64,000 nt of DNA from Caballeronia hypogeia (GTDB lineage: Bacteria > Pseudomonadota > Gammaproteobacteria > Burkholderiales > Burkholderiaceae), in the NCBI RefSeq assembly GCF_001544875.2, contig NZ_FCOA02000006.1:1-64000 (forward strand). Direction: 5' to 3'. The translations under genes were made by a program, and so were the position numbers. The notes under the pieces were generated by a model. That model did not search any database. It saw only the letters and a list, made by a program, of their open reading frames with translations, and was not told the origin of the DNA. Shown here piece by piece: positions 36,744-44,151 of the stretch (positions are counted from its first letter, which is position 1; each line of letters begins with the position of its first letter).

Positions 36744-37058
36744 TCAGGGAAGATGAAAGACCGGCGCGAGCGGCGCCGCAACCGGGGAGTTATCCGCGTG
36801 CGTCTCCATCAGCGGCGCCATGGTGTCCCACCATTTACGCATGACGGGTAGCGCCGGCAGCGCATCGGTCGTATGCGTGTCCGTGCGCTTGTAGCACGCG
36901 AACAGATGCCCGGTGGCTTCGTCGAGAAAGATCCAGTAATCGCGAATGCCGGCGGCGCGCAATGCATCGGCCAGTTCCGGCCAGATCTCGCGATGGCGTC
37001 GCTCGTACTCCTCGCGCATGCCCGGCTTCAGGGTCATGCGAAATGCCACTGTCTCCAT
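36744..37058 (-). CDS. rhaM: L-rhamnose mutarotase RhaM
   Basis: Interconverts alpha- and beta-L-rhamnopyranose. The product is 104 residues, the same length as the E. coli enzyme. METVAFRMTLKPGMREEYER, RRHREIWPELADALRAAGIR, DYWIFLDEATGHLFACYKR and MRKWWDTMAPLMETH are the family signatures and include the catalytic His of the HREIWPEL segment. The ATG at 37058 is set by the conserved N-terminus; a long open frame runs upstream across the LysR promoter region and is not used. First gene of the leftward importer operon. In rhizobia the homologue is rhaU. Confidence 0.94.
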   Translation of the reverse strand: METVAFRMTLKPGMREEYERRHREIWPELADALRAAGIRDYWIFLDEATGHLFACYKRTDTHTTDALPALPVMRKWWDTMAPLMETHADNSPVAAPLAPVFHLP

Positions 37059-37115
37059 GGCGGCCCGCCTTGTTTTGATTGGTGAATCCCTGTGTTCGGG
37101 ACTCGTTGTGCTGCG

Positions 37116-37145
37116 ACTATAATTCGCCGACCGATAACACGACAA
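37116..37145 (-). promoter_or_regulatory. Putative promoter of the rhaM-rhaS operon
   Basis: On the minus strand TTGTCG (37145-37140) and TATAGT (37121-37116) are 18 bases apart, about 60 bases ahead of rhaM. On the plus strand the same patch reads GCGACTATA, which also occurs in the promoter of the second rhamnose operon at 42343-42351. Confidence 0.45.
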
Positions 37146-37160
37146 TCCGAATGCAGGATT
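37144..37160. promoter_or_regulatory. Putative LysR operator AATCC-N7-GGATT
   Basis: AATCC at 37144-37148 and GGATT at 37156-37160 form an inverted repeat of the T-N11-A kind that LysR regulators bind. It overlaps the -35 element of the leftward rhaM promoter and lies about 60 bases ahead of the divergent LysR gene. Confidence 0.4.
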
Positions 37161-37221
37161 GGCCGATCGCAAAAACGTATCGCTGCGCGGTATCATCGCG
37201 CGGTTCAACGCGGACTGTCGA

Positions 37222-38190
37222 ATGAACCAGAACGTGTCCCACAGTGTGTCTTCGAGCGCGTCGCCGAACGCGCTCGTCAATCGCCTGAAGTTCAAGCATC
37301 TCGCGTTGCTGGTGGCGCTCGACGACGCCCGCAATCTCCATCAGGCGGCCGAGGCGATCAACGTCGCGCAGCCGAGCGCGAGCCGCATGCTCGGCGACAT
37401 CGAAGAAGCATTCGGATTTCTGCTATTCGAGCGCAACGCACGCGGCATGCAGCCGACGCCGCTCGGCACCGCCGCGCTCGCCTACGCCCGCCGCTCGCTC
37501 GCCGATCTCACGCGCTTCGCCGACGATCTCGACGCCAAGCGCCGCGGCGGTCACGGCCAGTTGACCGTCGGCGCGATCATGGGCGCCGCGCCCGACGTGC
37601 TGGCGATGGCCGTCACCGAACTGAAATCGGAGCGGCCGCTGCTGAACGTGAGGATTCTCGGCGAGACGAGCGATCAGGTCGTGCAGTTGCTGCATCGCCG
37701 CGAAGTGGATCTCGCACTCGGACGGCTGACGACGCCCTTGCAGCACAACGATTTCGACTTCGAGCCGCTCGCGCGCGAAGCGATGCGCCTCGTGGTGCGC
37801 GCGGGGCATCCGCTCGCAGGAAAGAGCGCGCTGGCGCTGGACATGCTGGTCGGCTGGCCGTGGATTCTGCAGCCGATCACGAGTCCCGCGCGCGGCCTGT
37901 TCGAGGACGAACTCGCGCGCGCTGGCCTGACGACGCCGGCCGATATCGTCGAATGCGCGTCGATCTTCGCGACCTTGCAACTGCTGCAGAACAGCGAGGC
38001 GGTCGCGATGCTGCCGGAATCGGTCGTGCGCGATTATTTGCGCGCGCAATTGCTGATCGAACTGCCGATCGAGATCGGCAAGAGCCTGGCGGGCTTCGGC
38101 CTGTTGCGGCGCAAGTTCGAGACGCTGAGCGAACCGGCCGAATACTTCATCGCGTTGCTGCGAAAGTATTCGGCGACGTCTCGTTATTGA
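37222..38190 (+). CDS. LysR-family regulator, probably of the rhamnose operons
   Basis: A LysR protein of 322 residues from the Met at 37222 (MNQNVSHSVSSSASPNALVN); the frame is open to 37159, which would add 21 residues. The helix-turn-helix lies in LKFKHLALLVALDDARNLHQ and AAEAINVAQPSASRMLGDIE, and the effector-binding domain follows from about residue 100. It stands between the two leftward rhamnose operons and is divergent from rhaM. This position, and the inverted repeat between them, make it the likely regulator. In enteric bacteria rhamnose genes are under AraC-type RhaS/RhaR, so the control differs here. Confidence 0.88.
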   Translation: MNQNVSHSVSSSASPNALVNRLKFKHLALLVALDDARNLHQAAEAINVAQPSASRMLGDIEEAFGFLLFERNARGMQPTPLGTAALAYARRSLADLTRFADDLDAKRRGGHGQLTVGAIMGAAPDVLAMAVTELKSERPLLNVRILGETSDQVVQLLHRREVDLALGRLTTPLQHNDFDFEPLAREAMRLVVRAGHPLAGKSALALDMLVGWPWILQPITSPARGLFEDELARAGLTTPADIVECASIFATLQLLQNSEAVAMLPESVVRDYLRAQLLIELPIEIGKSLAGFGLLRRKFETLSEPAEYFIALLRKYSATSRY

Positions 38191-38194
38191 AGCT

Positions 38195-38977
38195 TTATTG
38201 AAGATTAACGAACAGTCCGCCATCGACGAGCAAGGACGCGCCCGTTACATAGCGCGCGCGGTCCGATGCCAGGAACACCACGCATTGCGCAACGTCGTCC
38301 GGCGCGCCCAGCCGGCCTAACGGGATGCGCTTTTCCATATAGGCGCGCTTGGCTTCATCGGCGAGATCTTCGGCGTTCAGATCGGTGGCGATGGTGCCGG
38401 GCATCACCGAATTGCAGCGGATGCCGTATGGCCCGAGCGCGATCGCGCAGGACTGCATCAGCGAATGCACGCCCGCCTTGGTCGGCGTGTAATGCGTCTG
38501 CATGCCGCCGCCGACGAGCGCGCTGATCGAGCTCGTCGCGACGATCGCGCCGCCCGTGCCCTGCGCCTTCATCTGGTTCGCGGCCGCCTGCGTCACGTAG
38601 AACGCGCCGTTCAGGTTCACGGCGACCGTCGTTTCATAGACCGATGGCGGCATGTCGAGAAACGCATGAAACGGGCAGATGCCCGCGTTGCTCGACAGCA
38701 CGTCGACGTGGCCGAACGCCTCCACCGCGCGCGCGATCAAGGCCTTGCCCGTCTCGTGATCCGCGACATTGCCTTCGACGGCGATCGCGCGCCGCCCGAG
38801 CGCCTCGATCTCCTTCACGATCGATTGCACCGCCGATGCCTTGCCGTATGACCGGTCGTTGTCGCCCCAGTAGTTGATCGCGACATCCGCGCCTTCGCGC
38901 GCGCTCGCGAGCGCAATGGCGCGCCCGATGCCGCGAGAGCCGCCCGTCACGACCACCACCTTGTTTTCCAGAAGCAT
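38195..38977 (-). CDS. SDR-family L-rhamnose 1-dehydrogenase
   Basis: Short-chain dehydrogenase of 260 residues, predicted to oxidise L-rhamnose to L-rhamnono-lactone, the first step of the non-phosphorylating route. Motifs: TGGSRGIGRA at 11-20, NAG at 97-99, catalytic S149/S150, Y163 and K167 (ATSSISALVGGGMQTHYTPTK). DVAINYWGDNDRSYGKASAV resembles the characterised L-rhamnose dehydrogenases, which accept NAD or NADP; the Asn-Tyr after beta-2 does not force a choice. It follows the L-rhamnonate dehydratase by 10 bases and ends 4 bases from the convergent LysR gene. Confidence 0.85.
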   Translation of the reverse strand: MLLENKVVVVTGGSRGIGRAIALASAREGADVAINYWGDNDRSYGKASAVQSIVKEIEALGRRAIAVEGNVADHETGKALIARAVEAFGHVDVLSSNAGICPFHAFLDMPPSVYETTVAVNLNGAFYVTQAAANQMKAQGTGGAIVATSSISALVGGGMQTHYTPTKAGVHSLMQSCAIALGPYGIRCNSVMPGTIATDLNAEDLADEAKRAYMEKRIPLGRLGAPDDVAQCVVFLASDRARYVTGASLLVDGGLFVNLQ

Positions 38978-38987
38978 GATTTTTCTC

Positions 38988-40166
38988 TCAATGCGTGTAA
39001 GGACGCGTCAGCGCGCACTCCGGATTCAGCCGCACGCCGAAACCGGGCGTCTCCGGCACCTTCATGCGGCCGTTCACGGGCACGGGCTCGTCGAGCAGCA
39101 AGGGCGTGAACATCGGCACGACCTGATCGGCCTTGGGCGCCATCATCAGGAACTCGGCGAACGGCGAGTTATGGCGCGTCACGACGAAGTGATAGCTGTA
39201 CACCGACGAGCCGTGCGGCACGACCAGCACGTTGTGCGCGTCCGCGAGCGCGGAAATCTTGATGAGCTCCGTGATGCCGCCGCACCAGCCGACATCCGGC
39301 TGCACGAGATCGGCGCAGCCCATCTCGAAGAGCATGCGAAAGCCCCAGCGCGTGGCTTCGTGCTCGCCCGTCGTCACCATCATGCCGCGCGGCACCGAAC
39401 GGCGCAGTTCGGCATAGCCCCAGTAATCGTCGGGCGGCAGCGTTTCCTCCAGCCACTTGAGGCCGTATTCGTGCGCAGCCGTGGCGAGACGTTTCGCGTA
39501 GTTGAGATCGAGGCTCATCCAGCAGTCGAACATCAGCCAGAAGTCGTCACCGACTTTCGAGCGCATGTCAGCGAGCTTCGCGATGTTTTTCGCGAGCCCT
39601 TCCTCGCCTTCCGCCGGACCGTGCTGCAAGGGCATTTTTCCGCCGATGAAACCCATCTGCTTCGCGAGATCGGGCCGCGCGCCGGTCGCATAAAACTGCA
39701 GTTCGTCGCGCACCGGGCCGCCGAGCAGATGGAACACGGGCTCCTTGCGCACCTTCGCGAGCAAATCCCACAGCGCCAGATCCACGCCCGAAATCGCGTT
39801 CAGCACGATGCCCTTGCGCCCGTAATACAGCGTCGCGTTGAACATCTGATCCCACATCTTTTCGATGTCGGTCACGCGCTGCCCTTCGATGAAGCGCGCC
39901 AGATGCTTCTCGACGATGAACGCGCCGATCTCGCCGCCGGTCGTCACCGCGAAGCCGACCGTGCCGTCGCTCGCCTCGATCTCGACGACCAGCGAGCCGA
40001 GCACGTTCAGCCCGAAAGACTGGCGGCTCTGGCGATATTCGGGATAACGCGCCATCGGCGTGGCGATGTGGTCGTCGATCCAGTGATCGGCGCCCTGGTC
40101 GTGATAGTCGGCGCCGCCGCCGCGAACGGTGAACGCGCGTACCTGGCGAATCGTGGGCATGGACAT
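38988..40166 (-). CDS. rhmD: L-rhamnonate dehydratase RhmD
   Basis: Enolase-superfamily enzyme that dehydrates L-rhamnonate to 2-keto-3-deoxy-L-rhamnonate, with Mg2+. The 392-residue product has [20 protein letters not shown] at the N-terminus, [40 protein letters not shown], the metal-site region [17 protein letters not shown] and [15 protein letters not shown], and [14 protein letters not shown]; these are distinct RhmD signatures. Length is the family norm. It lies 18 bases downstream of an MFS gene and 10 upstream of the rhamnose dehydrogenase. Confidence 0.95.
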   Translation of the reverse strand: MSMPTIRQVRAFTVRGGGADYHDQGADHWIDDHIATPMARYPEYRQSRQSFGLNVLGSLVVEIEASDGTVGFAVTTGGEIGAFIVEKHLARFIEGQRVTDIEKMWDQMFNATLYYGRKGIVLNAISGVDLALWDLLAKVRKEPVFHLLGGPVRDELQFYATGARPDLAKQMGFIGGKMPLQHGPAEGEEGLAKNIAKLADMRSKVGDDFWLMFDCWMSLDLNYAKRLATAAHEYGLKWLEETLPPDDYWGYAELRRSVPRGMMVTTGEHEATRWGFRMLFEMGCADLVQPDVGWCGGITELIKISALADAHNVLVVPHGSSVYSYHFVVTRHNSPFAEFLMMAPKADQVVPMFTPLLLDEPVPVNGRMKVPETPGFGVRLNPECALTRPYTH

Positions 40167-40184
40167 GGTGTGGCTCCTGGTTTT

Positions 40185-41504
40185 TTACGAAGCTTCGACG
40201 GCTTTTCCGTCGGCAATAGGTTGGCTTGCGTGGGGGCGTACGAGCAGGACGATCACGAGCGCCGCCAGCACGCTCGCGCCGGCGAGCACCATGAGGCCGG
40301 CGCTCGACGAGTGGAGCGCGGCTTCGGCGGCGGTGCGGGCCATCGGCGCGAAGAAGCCGCCCAGGCCGCCCAGCGAATTGATGAGCGCGATGCCGGCGGC
40401 GGCGGCCGCGCCCGTCAGATAGCGCGTCGGGAAGGTCCAGAACAGCGGCTGCGCGGCGATGAAGCCGCTCGCCGCGCAGCACAGCGCGATAAGCGACACG
40501 ATCGGCATGGACGCGAGCCCGGACACCGCGATCGCCACGCCCGACATGACGAGCAGCGCGACCGCGCAGACGCGGTGCTTGCCGGTGTGGTCGGCGTAGC
40601 GCGGCACGATCCACGTGACGAGCACGGCGGCGACCCACGGCAACGCCGTCACGAGCCCGACGCGCAGCCCGACCTTCGTGCCGAGCAGCGCCGCGACCTG
40701 CTGCGGCAGATAGAAGACCACGCCGTACACGGCCGCCTGAATCAGAAAGTAGACGCAGCAGAGCACGAGCACGCGCGCATCGAAGAGCGCGGCGAGCACG
40801 CTGCGCGGTCCGTGCGCGGATGCGGCGCGCGCGTCGTCGTCGAGGCGGGCGACGAGCCGCGCGCGTTGCGATGGCGTGAGCCAGCGCGCTTTCGCGGGCT
40901 CGTCGTCGAGATACCAGAACGCCCAGACGCCGACGATCGACGCCAGCAGCCCCTCGACCAGAAACAGCCACTGCCAGCCCTTCAGGCCGAGCGCGCCGTG
41001 CAGATCGAGCAACAGGCCGGACAGCGGCGCGCCGAAAATGAACGCGAGCGGCGCGCCGAAGTAAAACACGCCAAGGGCGCGCGCCCGCGACGATTGCGGA
41101 AACCAGCGCGTCAGGTAATAGACGATGCCCGGAAAGAAGCCCGCCTCCGCCACGCCCAGCAGGAAGCGCAGCGTGTAGAACGTCGTGGCGCTGTGCGCGA
41201 ACGCCATGCCCGCCGAAACGAGGCCCCAGGTCACCATGATGCGGCACATCCACAGCTTCGCGCCAACGCGATGCAACAGCAGATTGCTCGGCACTTCGAA
41301 GATTGCATAGCCGACGAAGAATACGCCCGCCCCGAAGGCGAAGGCGGCGTTCGTCAGACCGGTGTCCTGCTGCAGCGCCTTTTGCGCAAAGCCTATGTTC
41401 GCGCGGTCCAGAAACGCGAGCACGTACATGAGCAGCAGGAATGGCAGCAGCCGGCGCATCACGCGTGACGTGACGGCGCCTTCCGCGTGTGCGGAAACGT
41501 TCAT
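40185..41504 (-). CDS. MFS transporter, anion:cation symporter family (rhamnonate/rhamnose type)
   Basis: A 439-residue major-facilitator protein with 12 predicted helices. LLLMYVLAFLDRANIGFAQK and GVGEAGFFPGI-type sequence (LLGVAEAGFFPGIVYYLTRW) mark the ACS family, whose members carry hexuronates, sugar acids and similar organic anions. The Met at 41504 starts at MNVSAHAEGAVTSRVMRRLL; the longer open frame is a shadow. It is in the middle of the rhamnose oxidation operon, so L-rhamnonate is the most likely cargo, although the operon next door already has an ABC importer for the sugar. Confidence 0.88.
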   Translation of the reverse strand: MNVSAHAEGAVTSRVMRRLLPFLLLMYVLAFLDRANIGFAQKALQQDTGLTNAAFAFGAGVFFVGYAIFEVPSNLLLHRVGAKLWMCRIMVTWGLVSAGMAFAHSATTFYTLRFLLGVAEAGFFPGIVYYLTRWFPQSSRARALGVFYFGAPLAFIFGAPLSGLLLDLHGALGLKGWQWLFLVEGLLASIVGVWAFWYLDDEPAKARWLTPSQRARLVARLDDDARAASAHGPRSVLAALFDARVLVLCCVYFLIQAAVYGVVFYLPQQVAALLGTKVGLRVGLVTALPWVAAVLVTWIVPRYADHTGKHRVCAVALLVMSGVAIAVSGLASMPIVSLIALCCAASGFIAAQPLFWTFPTRYLTGAAAAAGIALINSLGGLGGFFAPMARTAAEAALHSSSAGLMVLAGASVLAALVIVLLVRPHASQPIADGKAVEAS

Positions 41505-41530
41505 GTTCCTCTCCCGGCAAGCCTTCGCGA

Positions 41531-42292
41531 TTAGTAAGTCGCCCGTCCGCCGGACAGATCGAACACCGCGCCCGTGCTGAACGCGCAGTCCTCGGAGGCG
41601 AGCCACAGGATCAGCGACGCGGCTTCCTGCGGCATCAGGAAACGGTTCATCGGAATCTTGGAGAGCATGTAGTCGATGTGCTGCTGCGACATCGAATCGA
41701 AGATTTCGGTTTTGGCGGCGGCGGGCGTCACCGCGTTGACGAGGATGTTCTTGCCGGCCAGTTCCTTGCCGAGCGACTTCGTGAGCCCGATCAGCCCGGC
41801 CTTCGAGGCGCTGTAATGCGAGGCGTTCGGATTGCCTTCCTTGCCCGCAATCGACGCGACATTGACGATGCGCCCGTAGCCCCCTTTCAGCATGTGCGGC
41901 ACGACCGCGCGGCAGGTCAGATAAGGACCGATGAGATTGACGTCGATCACGCGGCGCCAGACGTCCGGCGCGAGCTCCCAGGTTGTGCCGTTGCCGCCGG
42001 TGATGCCGGCGTTGTTGACCAGCACGTCGATCCGGCCATGCGCCGCGAGCGTCTGCTTCGCGGCGGCATCGACGGATGCTTCCTCGGTCAGCTCGACGAC
42101 CGCGTCGCTCACCTTGCGCTCGCGGTGCTTCGCCGAGAGTTCGGCGCTGGTGCGCGCGAGGCGTTCTCCATCGACATCCCACAGTGCCACGTCGGCGCCC
42201 GATTCAAGCGCCCGCTCAGCCACCGCGAGGCCGATGCCGCGCGCGCCGCCGGTCACGATCACGACGCGATTCGCCAGGTCGATACGATTCAT
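41531..42292 (-). CDS. SDR-family 2-keto-3-deoxy-L-rhamnonate dehydrogenase
   Basis: Short-chain dehydrogenase of 253 residues. Motifs: TGGARGIGLAV (14-24), NNAGITGGNGTTWEL (93-107), catalytic S147, Y160, K164. D39 after the second beta strand points to NAD. NNAGITGGNGTTWELAPDVW and KTEIFDSMSQQHIDYMLSKI resemble the known 2-keto-3-deoxy-L-rhamnonate 4-dehydrogenase, which gives 2,4-diketo-3-deoxy-L-rhamnonate. First gene of the second leftward rhamnose operon. The assignment rests on similarity in wording and on its partners rhmD and the rhamnose dehydrogenase. Confidence 0.82.
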   Translation of the reverse strand: MNRIDLANRVVIVTGGARGIGLAVAERALESGADVALWDVDGERLARTSAELSAKHRERKVSDAVVELTEEASVDAAAKQTLAAHGRIDVLVNNAGITGGNGTTWELAPDVWRRVIDVNLIGPYLTCRAVVPHMLKGGYGRIVNVASIAGKEGNPNASHYSASKAGLIGLTKSLGKELAGKNILVNAVTPAAAKTEIFDSMSQQHIDYMLSKIPMNRFLMPQEAASLILWLASEDCAFSTGAVFDLSGGRATY

Positions 42293-42345
42293 CAGTTCGT
42301 CTCCTTTCGTTGTTCGTTGCTTTGGGGCTCTATGCCGTGAAAGCG

Positions 42346-42374
42346 ACTATAGTCCCGCGCCAATAGCGCAACAA
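42346..42374 (-). promoter_or_regulatory. Putative promoter of the rhamnose oxidation operon
   Basis: On the minus strand TTGTTG (42374-42369) and TATAGT (42351-42346) are 17 bases apart, about 55 bases ahead of the dehydrogenase start. The plus-strand word GCGACTATA at 42343-42351 is shared with the rhaM promoter (37113-37121). Confidence 0.45.
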
Positions 42375-42420
42375 TTCGAAAGGGCGATCGTTCGATAGCA
42401 AAAGCGGATCGGGCGCCGGA

Positions 42421-42615
42421 TTAGCCGATGCGCGAAGGTTCCTTGCGGAGCACCCGGGCGGAACGCGCGGCGGTGATTTTCGCTTCGAGGAAAGCCCGAC
42501 GCGGCGCGGGCAGCGAATCGCGAAAATTACGATCGGCGAAGCGGGCAAACGCGAAAAGCCCGGCAACGCCCAGCGGACAAATCAGCAAGACAGCGAGCAA
42601 CACAGCAACCTCCAT
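42421..42615 (-). CDS. Small single-pass membrane protein, hypothetical
   Basis: A 64-residue product, unrecognised. It has one hydrophobic helix at the N-terminus (MEVAVLLAVLLICPLGVAGL), then a basic tail (FADRNFRDSLPAPRRAFLEA). The gene lies upstream of the rhamnose operon on the same strand. The ribosome site is weak, so reality is uncertain. Confidence 0.45.
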   Translation of the reverse strand: MEVAVLLAVLLICPLGVAGLFAFARFADRNFRDSLPAPRRAFLEAKITAARSARVLRKEPSRIG

Positions 42616-42834
42616 TCGATATTGGGTTGGAGTGTACGCTGAACAAAGCGGCCAATTGTCGTGAAATCCAGCAATACTCCATTCAAAAATCGCTAACTTT
42701 CACCGGCGACGCGCGCTTTAGCGAAACAAGCGAGCCGATACGGCGGGAGCAGGCACGAGCATTGCTCAAGCGAACACCCGTTCGACAAGACCGACGCGCA
42801 CTAAGGCGCACCGCAACCATTTACTCAAAAAAGC

Positions 42835-43104
42835 ATGTTCACACCGAAAGCCTGTACCGCGACCTGTGTTCTCGACGGAATGCCCGTCACGTTGACCTAC
42901 TTTCCCGATACCACGCTGCTGCGCATCACTGACGCCAACGGCCGATGCGTACGCGAAACCCGCTGGCCCGCGCCGTGGCGCACCCTGCTCGCTACGCTGC
43001 GCGAGTTCAGCGGCGGCCAGGCGCACGACCAGCTCTCCACGCTCCTCGACGAAATTCCCGTCTCGCAAGCACCCGTGCGCGAACGCGCGGCGGCATTCGC
43101 ATAA
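42835..43104 (+). CDS. Hypothetical protein, 89 residues
   Basis: Unrecognised protein starting MFTPKACTATCVLDGMPVTL. It looks like a small soluble alpha/beta protein (TYFPDTTLLRITDANGRCVR, WRTLLATLREFSGGQAHDQL). AT-rich sequence upstream (42620-42830) could hold a promoter. No close neighbour on the same strand except the BetR-type regulator 190 bases on. Confidence 0.5.
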   Translation: MFTPKACTATCVLDGMPVTLTYFPDTTLLRITDANGRCVRETRWPAPWRTLLATLREFSGGQAHDQLSTLLDEIPVSQAPVRERAAAFA

Positions 43105-43290
43105 CGCGACCGCCTTCGGTTTTCACGCCGATTCATCAAAATAATCAACACATTAGCCGGACCCGCGCAGGTCATTTTGAGTGCGCGGGTCCGCGCCATT
43201 TACAATATCGAATCGACTGCGCATGGACCGCCAGACGCGCCGAAATCCCTTCCCTCCCGCAGGCCCACCCTCAGGCATCCGACTGGCTGT

Positions 43291-44145
43291 ATGGTCACTG
43301 AAACGTCTTCTTCGGAATCACTCGCCGTCGCCGAACGCGTGCGCGAGCTCATGGCCCGTCACGGCATCGGCAAGCGGCAGCAAACCGCCGAGTTGTGCCG
43401 CATTCTCGATCTGAGCTTTTCGCAAGGCCATCGCAAACTGCGCGGCAACAGCCCGTGGACGCTCGCGCAGATCCGCCGCGTGGCCGACGCCTTCGAGGAG
43501 CCCGCGCTCAAGCTGTTCGATTCGATCAACGCGCGCCCCGACGAAACCGAAGGCACCGCGCACGACGCCGTCCTGAAACTCGGCTCGGTGGAGATTCCCT
43601 GCATGGCGTGGGTCGGCAACGCGCTGGAAGCAGGCAGCCGGCCGGATTTCATCGCGCAGAAGCTCAACGCCCGCTGGGTCGTGTCCAAGCATGAAGGCGT
43701 GCTGCTGCACGAGGCAAGCGATGTCCACAAGATCGAGATTCAGCCGCGCCGCCCCGACACCGACAAGCCGGTGATCGCCGTGGTCGACGACGATCACGCC
43801 TCCGCCGACAACCTCCACGACTATCTCGAAGCCACCGGCTTCACGGCGATGGCCTTCTACGGTCTCGATGCCTTTCTGGAAGCGCTGCAGTCGCAGGTTT
43901 TCGACGCCGTGGTGATCGACTGGCTGTTCGGCGTGCATACCTCGGCGGGCGCGATCCGCACGGTGCGCGAGTCCGACAATCCGGACGCGCCTATCTTCGT
44001 ACTCACCGGCGAGCTGACCACGGGCAAGGCGAGTGAATCGGAGATCAGCCAGGTCATCCGCGACTACAACGTGACATGCTTCGAAAAACCCGCGCGACTC
44101 GGCATTCTCGTCGCGGATCTCTCCAAGCGGCTGATGCGCAGCTAA
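43291..44145 (+). CDS. Response regulator with N-terminal BetR-type helix-turn-helix domain
   Basis: A 284-residue protein with the DNA-binding domain first. Residues 10-75 (VAERVRELMARHGIGKRQQT, AELCRILDLSFSQGHRKLRG, NSPWTLAQIRRVADAFEEPA) form a BetR-like HTH; residues 155-284 are a receiver with VIAVVDDDHASADN, phosphoacceptor D210 in AVVIDWLFG, and the conserved Lys in CFEKPARLG. The order HTH-REC is the reverse of OmpR/NarL proteins. The Met at 43291 is preferred; the frame is open to 43177. It ends 6 bases from the 3' end of a convergent hybrid kinase gene, which may be its partner. Confidence 0.85.
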   Translation: MVTETSSSESLAVAERVRELMARHGIGKRQQTAELCRILDLSFSQGHRKLRGNSPWTLAQIRRVADAFEEPALKLFDSINARPDETEGTAHDAVLKLGSVEIPCMAWVGNALEAGSRPDFIAQKLNARWVVSKHEGVLLHEASDVHKIEIQPRRPDTDKPVIAVVDDDHASADNLHDYLEATGFTAMAFYGLDAFLEALQSQVFDAVVIDWLFGVHTSAGAIRTVRESDNPDAPIFVLTGELTTGKASESEISQVIRDYNVTCFEKPARLGILVADLSKRLMRS

Positions 44146-44151
44146 GCGCGT

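Noticed and set aside
38874..41468. 864-codon plus-strand frame across the rhamnose oxidation operon
   Set aside because: Composition is that of a shadow frame (HRRH-type runs), and the minus strand carries RhmD and an MFS carrier with clear family signatures.
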